NCBI GenBank assembly: GCA_000435675.1
Contig: FR895135.1
Coordinates: 96,491-106,670, forward strand
Source: Eggerthella sp. CAG:298
GTDB lineage: Bacteria > Actinomycetota > Coriobacteriia > Coriobacteriales > Eggerthellaceae
Reading direction: 5' to 3'
DNA length: 10,180 nucleotides
Shown here: one piece after another, positions 6,908-10,180 of the stretch
How positions within the stretch are numbered: position 1 is the stretch's first letter
Layout of the letters: each line of letters begins with the position of its first letter
Position numbers and translations under genes: made by a program
Notes under the pieces: generated by a model
Databases searched by the model: none
Told to the model about the DNA's origin: nothing
Seen by the model: only the letters and a program-made list of their open reading frames with translations

Positions 6908-7678
6908 TCATTCGCTCTCGAGCAAAGCAAGCCGAAGCTGACCGACATAAGGAGCGGCCTCGGGTACGAGAAGTCCCGTCTTCACCGCGAGCATAGTGAT
7001 CGTTTCATCAGCGCGAATACACGCTTGCGCAGCAGTGCCCGTTTGAGCGTTGAGCCCGCTCGGGCAATCAACGGCGATCAACCATGCGCCCTCACCTGTA
7101 CCCTTGCCGCTGCATTCTGGCTTGCAGCCACAGACCTCGTTCGCGAGCGCAATCCAGCTCGCATACGGTTCGCGCACCTCACTGTGTGAAAAGCCCGTTC
7201 CGAGGATCGCATCGACTACAACGTCTGCGCGTTTGAGCTCCTCCTCGATCGCGCCTCGGCCGAGATCAACTTCTACACGAAACGATCCAGTCTCTTCCGC
7301 TTTCAAGGCAGCGGTCTTCGCTGGCTCAGCTTTTATCTCAGCCGCAGGAGCTCTCGTAATCAAAACCACGTTGTAGCCCTGCTCCGCAAGATCTTCGGCA
7401 GCTACCCAGCCATCGCCGCCATTGTTGCCTGACCCTGCCAATACTACAATGCGCGAACCAACAGGAGCGTGCTGGCAAACCGCCTCGGCAACCGCCTTCC
7501 CTGCGCGCGTCATGAGCGTGTAGAGTGATGTCCCCTCTTGCGCGATACGCTGCTCGAGCACGACCACCTCAGCAACATCCATCACTGGCACAGGCTTCGC
7601 ATCCTCTAATGCATCATCCAGCCCAACGACCAGCACTGCACCATCTTGACCCTTCTGCACCTTGATCAGCTTTGTCAT
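6908..7678 (-). CDS. nnrE: NAD(P)H-hydrate epimerase, YjeF N-terminal domain type (256 aa)
   Basis: Cytosolic repair enzyme that interconverts the R and S epimers of damaged hydrated NADH/NADPH, so that the S-specific dehydratase (NnrD) can restore them. Seen: MDVAEVVVLEQRIAQEGTSL (33-52), LMTRAG (55-60), the loop AGSGNNGGDG (81-90), VVDAILGTGFS (154-164), VDCPSGLNAQTG (203-214), and AVKTGLLVPEAAPYVG (231-246). The dehydratase domain fused in some species is absent. Unusual points are about 30 extra N-terminal residues and an insert CGCKPECSGKGTGEG (183-197) before the core strand WLIAVD. ATG 7678 is preferred because GGGGAG (7694-7689) lies 10 nt upstream; TTG 7702 would add eight residues. 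It follows the YddG-like gene by 55 bp on the same strand and may be co-transcribed. It converges on the MerR gene, and I see no terminator in 6829-6907. Confidence 0.9.
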   Translation of the reverse strand: MTKLIKVQKGQDGAVLVVGLDDALEDAKPVPVMDVAEVVVLEQRIAQEGTSLYTLMTRAGKAVAEAVCQHAPVGSRIVVLAGSGNNGGDGWVAAEDLAEQGYNVVLITRAPAAEIKAEPAKTAALKAEETGSFRVEVDLGRGAIEEELKRADVVVDAILGTGFSHSEVREPYASWIALANEVCGCKPECSGKGTGEGAWLIAVDCPSGLNAQTGTAAQACIRADETITMLAVKTGLLVPEAAPYVGQLRLALLESE

Positions 7679-7733
7679 TTCTTTCGCACTCCCCTTCTTC
7701 AACCTGCATCATCTCGATCGTACTTTGCCTACG

Positions 7734-8624
7734 TTATTCCTTCAACGTACGAGTCATCCACCATCCAACAAGAGAACCGATCGCCACAAGAACAACTCCG
7801 AACCAGAACAGAGCATCGGGCATCACACCCAAGATGAGCGCGCTCGCCAAGCTTGAAAAGATGGGTGCAAAGTATGAAATCGCCGAAAGGACGCGCATTT
7901 CACCACCGTTGATCGCGCGATTCCACAGTGCATAGCCAGCCGCAATGGCTGCAGTCACGCACACAAGCGGGATGCACGAGGTCAGCTCAAATGCAGTTTC
8001 GGGCACGGTTGGTTTTGTTAGCGCAATCAAGACCCAAAGTGCGGCAGCGGTGAGTGTGAAGAAATAGGCTGTCGAATTACTACCGCAAGCCCATCGCGGC
8101 GTTGCGACCGAATAGATGGCCCAAATGATCGATGCGCTGATCGCAAGAAGATAGGGCCACAAGCTGCCGGTGAAGAATGGTGCGCCAGCCAAAAGGCTTG
8201 ATCCACCCACTGCGAGCACGATGCCTGCCGTAGCAAAAACTGCTCCTGGAATAACCCGAAACAGAGATGGAGCGCGTCCTGACTTGCGAGCAACAGCCCA
8301 GAACAATACGGTGAGTGTTGGCCAGAGGTAATTCAGGATGCTGACTTCAATAGCCTGAAAGCTATCCTGAGCAAGACCCACCGCGAATGCCATGAAGAGC
8401 TCGTAGGTGACAAAGAGCGCCCCACCGATCAGCAAATAGCGCCGAGGTATCTTCTTGAAAGGTGTCGGCTTATCAAGAAGGAACAGGAACACCGCTCCCA
8501 ATGTGTAAATGAGCGCTATTCCTAGTTCAGGACCATAGTTGACCGTGGTCAACCGCAGAAATCCTACCATCAGCGACCAGCAAAAGATCGCACCGATCCC
8601 CGCTATCAAAGCCTTCTTATGCAC
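7734..8624 (-). CDS. yddG: YddG-like aromatic amino acid exporter, EamA/DMT superfamily (296 aa)
   Basis: Inner-membrane drug/metabolite transporter with about ten helices. It resembles E. coli YddG (293 aa), which exports aromatic amino acids and related compounds. Matching landmarks are CWSLMVGFLRL (15-25), GPELG...IYTLG (31-43), IPRRYLLIGGALFVTYEL (59-76), QAIEVSILNYLWPTLTVLF (90-108), SIIWAIYSV (165-173), AAGYALWN (228-235), SAISYFAPIFSSLASAL (247-263) and the C-terminal VGWWMTR. GTG 8624 is chosen because AAGGAGGT (8636-8629) lies 4 nt upstream, and it brings the length to that of E. coli YddG. Starts further up at 8651 would lie before this ribosome site. The symbol rests on remembered similarity to YddG; the actual substrate here is untested. 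Confidence 0.85.
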   Translation of the reverse strand: MHKKALIAGIGAIFCWSLMVGFLRLTTVNYGPELGIALIYTLGAVFLFLLDKPTPFKKIPRRYLLIGGALFVTYELFMAFAVGLAQDSFQAIEVSILNYLWPTLTVLFWAVARKSGRAPSLFRVIPGAVFATAGIVLAVGGSSLLAGAPFFTGSLWPYLLAISASIIWAIYSVATPRWACGSNSTAYFFTLTAAALWVLIALTKPTVPETAFELTSCIPLVCVTAAIAAGYALWNRAINGGEMRVLSAISYFAPIFSSLASALILGVMPDALFWFGVVLVAIGSLVGWWMTRTLKE

Positions 8625-8836
8625 AGACACCTCCTTTTCAGCTGCGATCAAACATACGCGAGTGAAACACTCATCAGTAAGAGTATCACTAGCCCGAAGA
8701 TCGAGCTAAAAAGCAGGTTATTCAGCAAAAGTCTCGAACGCCTAAATGGCAGACCACAAGATAGTCTTCAGTGATCTCTTCTTTTGAGCATAGTAGTCAG
8801 AACCAACGACCCTGCCCTCTCCTAAGGACAGCCTGG
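8625..8836 (-). other. Intergenic stretch upstream of the YddG-like gene; only weak signals
   Basis: This gap separates the two transporter genes. It holds the ribosome site AAGGAGGT (8636-8629), a 7-bp hairpin whose minus-strand arms are AGCTCGA and TCGGGCT, and a very hydrophobic small open frame (8728-8648, minus). No convincing terminator for the upstream EamA gene and no clear -35/-10 pair for the YddG-like gene could be picked. Confidence 0.4.
8648..8728 (-). CDS. Possible hydrophobic 26-aa peptide before the YddG-like gene (doubtful)
   Basis: From TTG 8728 to TGA at 8650-8648 the minus strand encodes a 26-residue, nearly all-hydrophobic peptide (MLNNLLFSSIFGLVILLLMS then VSLAYV). The frame is open upstream only back to a TGA and has RRSR just before the TTG. 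It could be a tiny membrane peptide, a leader peptide for the exporter, or the remains of a lost signal sequence. There is no good ribosome site and the start codon is weak, so I list it only as a possibility. Its stop lies 24 nt before the GTG of the YddG-like gene. Confidence 0.2.
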   Translation of the reverse strand: MLNNLLFSSIFGLVILLLMSVSLAYV

Positions 8837-9802
8837 TTAAATCTGTTGCGTACGGCTCATGATCACCAGCATTGCGATCATGAGAACAAGTCCTAGCCAG
8901 TCTGCTCCTGTAAATGAAGTGCCGAGCAATGCAGCGCTAAGAATACACGCGCTTGCTGGTTCAGCGACCCCTAGCAAGCTACCTTTAACAGGACCGATGT
9001 GCGATGATCCCCAAAGATACATGCCGAATGCCGCAAAAGTTCCCAATATTCCAACACCGCCAATGAGGACAAACCACCCAAAAGCATCAATATTCGAAAG
9101 ACTAGTTTGAACTTCAAAAGCCACACCTAAACAGCCTGCGCAGAGATAGAACACAAGCGCGATCACTGCACTCACTGCAATCCCGCATCCTATCACCACA
9201 ATGCGCGCATACCGTGAGTATTGTTGTTCAGGAATAACCAGATAAGCTGCCTCAGAAAGAGCATTCACCAAGCCCCAAATAAGCCCCGCAAGAGGGATCA
9301 TCAGCGCAAGCGGATTCCCTTTCGTTGCGATCAACCACGTTGCTGTGAGCGCCAAGAGAATTGCTACGACCTCGATCGCTTTTGGGTGTCGTTTGAATCG
9401 TACGCATGCGATGATAAGCACGAAAACACTACCCAGCATCTGAAGCACGGTCGCAGTGCCTGCATTCGTAAGTCCGGTTGAAACAGCATAAGTGGCTTGG
9501 CTCGCAAAAAGCGCACCACCAAATAGAACAACCACAAACGCATCTCGTCTATGGCTCATCAATCTTCGCAACTCAGCAGAATAACACACGAATAAGATCA
9601 GCAAGAAAAGGACTGAAGCAGTGCTAGATCGCACACAGGTAATGGTTAGAGAATCAAGAGCATAAGCCTCATGAAGATACTGGATGCAAACACCCGATAA
9701 GCCCCATAAACAAGCGCCCAGAAAGGTTACTAAAAGACCGACATAGTATTTTCGTCCACTGGTCATCAAGATGCTGTATAGCGCTGATTGAAGCGTTGCC
9801 AT
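8837..9802 (-). CDS. EamA/DMT-superfamily transporter (321 aa), substrate unknown
   Basis: Membrane transporter with the two-repeat EamA fold. Repeat one spans about 17-150 (GACLWGLSGVCIQ, then FGGALFASQATYAVSTGLTNAGTA) and repeat two about 165-318 (LIWGLVNALSEAAYLVIP, WGSSHIGPVKGSLLGVAEPASA). The internal ends ALLGTSFTGADWLGLVLMIA are typical of the family C-terminus. It is not a close copy of the neighbouring YddG-like protein, so the two EamA genes are not a recent duplication. ATG 9802 directly follows an in-frame TGA. The only purine run, GAGG, is about 14 nt away, so ATG 9766 (MTSGRKYY) remains possible. It starts 16 nt after the stop of the 62-aa gene and is very likely co-transcribed with it. 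Its sequence looks AT-richer than the YhgE region. Confidence 0.85.
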   Translation of the reverse strand: MATLQSALYSILMTSGRKYYVGLLVTFLGACLWGLSGVCIQYLHEAYALDSLTITCVRSSTASVLFLLILFVCYSAELRRLMSHRRDAFVVVLFGGALFASQATYAVSTGLTNAGTATVLQMLGSVFVLIIACVRFKRHPKAIEVVAILLALTATWLIATKGNPLALMIPLAGLIWGLVNALSEAAYLVIPEQQYSRYARIVVIGCGIAVSAVIALVFYLCAGCLGVAFEVQTSLSNIDAFGWFVLIGGVGILGTFAAFGMYLWGSSHIGPVKGSLLGVAEPASACILSAALLGTSFTGADWLGLVLMIAMLVIMSRTQQI

Positions 9803-9818
9803 TCAGAGAAAGCAAGCC

Positions 9819-10007
9819 TCAGCGAAGGCCATGCCGCTCATAGATCGATAGCATGCGTTGATAGAGCAGCTTATCCGCTAAATACTGCTTGAAGGTTGCA
9901 GATTTCTCTTTACCCTGGGTTTTTAGTCTCTCAACCTCAGCGGTTTTGAACTCGAGATCGTTCTCGATCTCTGTGAGCATTGACTCGAATTGTTCTAAGC
10001 GATCCAA
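9819..10007 (-). CDS. Small coiled-coil protein (62 aa), unknown function
   Basis: A short soluble protein: residues 1-30 (MDRLEQFESMLTEIEN... EVERLKT) form a charged amphipathic coiled-coil-like helix. A conserved-looking turn QGKEKSATFKQ (31-41) follows, then a second helix ending YERHGLR. There is no membrane segment or signal peptide. TTG 10007 is the only start after an in-frame TGA, and GGGGTG (10018-10013) lies 5 nt before it. It is the first gene of the minus-strand unit with the EamA transporter 16 nt downstream. The two-helix shape with a GKxKS turn recalls small hypothetical proteins seen in Gram-positive genomes, but I do not recognise a named family and assign no function. Confidence 0.7.
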   Translation of the reverse strand: MDRLEQFESMLTEIENDLEFKTAEVERLKTQGKEKSATFKQYLADKLLYQRMLSIYERHGLR

Positions 10008-10109
10008 AGTAACACCCCATCATGATCCGCTCGTTCTTGACGCAGATGAAAAGCGCGCAGCAGTGGTACCCGTAGAGGGACGATTTGCGCCTAAAAGGTA
10101 GTCTTGAGA

Positions 10110-10155
10110 AAAGAAATGCCAGTTGACTAGGCACAATAGAAAATAAAGAAATGCC
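10110..10155. repeat. 11-bp direct repeat in the upstream region of the 62-aa gene
   Basis: AAAGAAATGCC occurs at 10110-10120 and again at 10145-10155, 35 bp apart. Between them a TGCC/GGCA inverted pair (10117-10120 and 10130-10133) flanks 9 bp. The repeat lies about 100-150 bp upstream of the 62-aa gene, so it could be a regulator site, but short repeats in AT-rich DNA also arise by chance. No gene was found in 10008-10180. Confidence 0.35.
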
Positions 10156-10180
10156 CTGCATGAGCAGAACGCCCTATCCT

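Noticed and set aside
8822..8842. CTGTCC/GGGCAG stem after the EamA gene as a terminator
   Set aside because: Six pairs with one G-U, an 8-nt loop and no T run make termination doubtful.
10060..10100. Possible tRNA 3' end on the minus strand (GGGTACCA with a T-arm-like GCGCAAATCG)
   Set aside because: The required T-stem and acceptor pairings do not form, and no cloverleaf could be traced upstream.

Overview
The window looks like chromosomal DNA of a moderate-GC Gram-positive bacterium. Reasons: tandem YhgE/Pip membrane proteins, purine-rich Shine-Dalgarno sites, frequent GTG/TTG starts, and a TipAS-type MerR regulator. An actinobacterium of the Coriobacteriia type is my best guess. This is an inference from gene content and style, not a database match.

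Layout. Positions 1-4852 (+) hold the C-terminal tail of an unidentified gene, then two tandem YhgE/Pip-family membrane proteins (868 and 718 aa) that overlap by 8 bp and so form one translation-coupled unit. Two hairpins follow, the second a good Rho-independent terminator (4906-4938). A 42-aa basic single-pass membrane protein, previously unlabelled because of its size, lies on the minus strand at 4945-5073. Facing away from it is a two-gene autoregulated-looking unit (5171-5944, +): a 66-aa XRE/HTH repressor and a 187-aa four-helix membrane protein. Its promoter carries a perfect 12-bp inverted repeat over the -10 box and a second palindrome over the -35 box.

Positions 5988-6828 (+) hold a MerR/TipAS regulator with a textbook MerR promoter (19-bp spacer with a 15-bp palindrome inside it) and a strong ribosome site. 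Its reading frame is broken by one in-frame TAG at codon 13, just before the DNA-binding domain. From 6908 to 10007 everything is on the minus strand. In transcription order there is a 62-aa coiled-coil protein, an EamA/DMT transporter, a YddG-like aromatic amino acid exporter and a stand-alone NAD(P)H-hydrate epimerase (NnrE) with an unusual cysteine-containing insert.

How the genes fit together. The YhgE pair probably forms a hetero-oligomeric envelope complex. The XRE/4-TM pair resembles the common small-repressor plus membrane-protein modules. The minus-strand block combines metabolite export with nicotinamide-nucleotide repair, but no single pathway links all the genes. No tRNA, rRNA, insertion sequence, CRISPR array or phage gene was seen. 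The most unusual points are the amber-interrupted MerR gene with intact signals, the dense operator array before the XRE gene, and the unlabelled 42-aa ORF.
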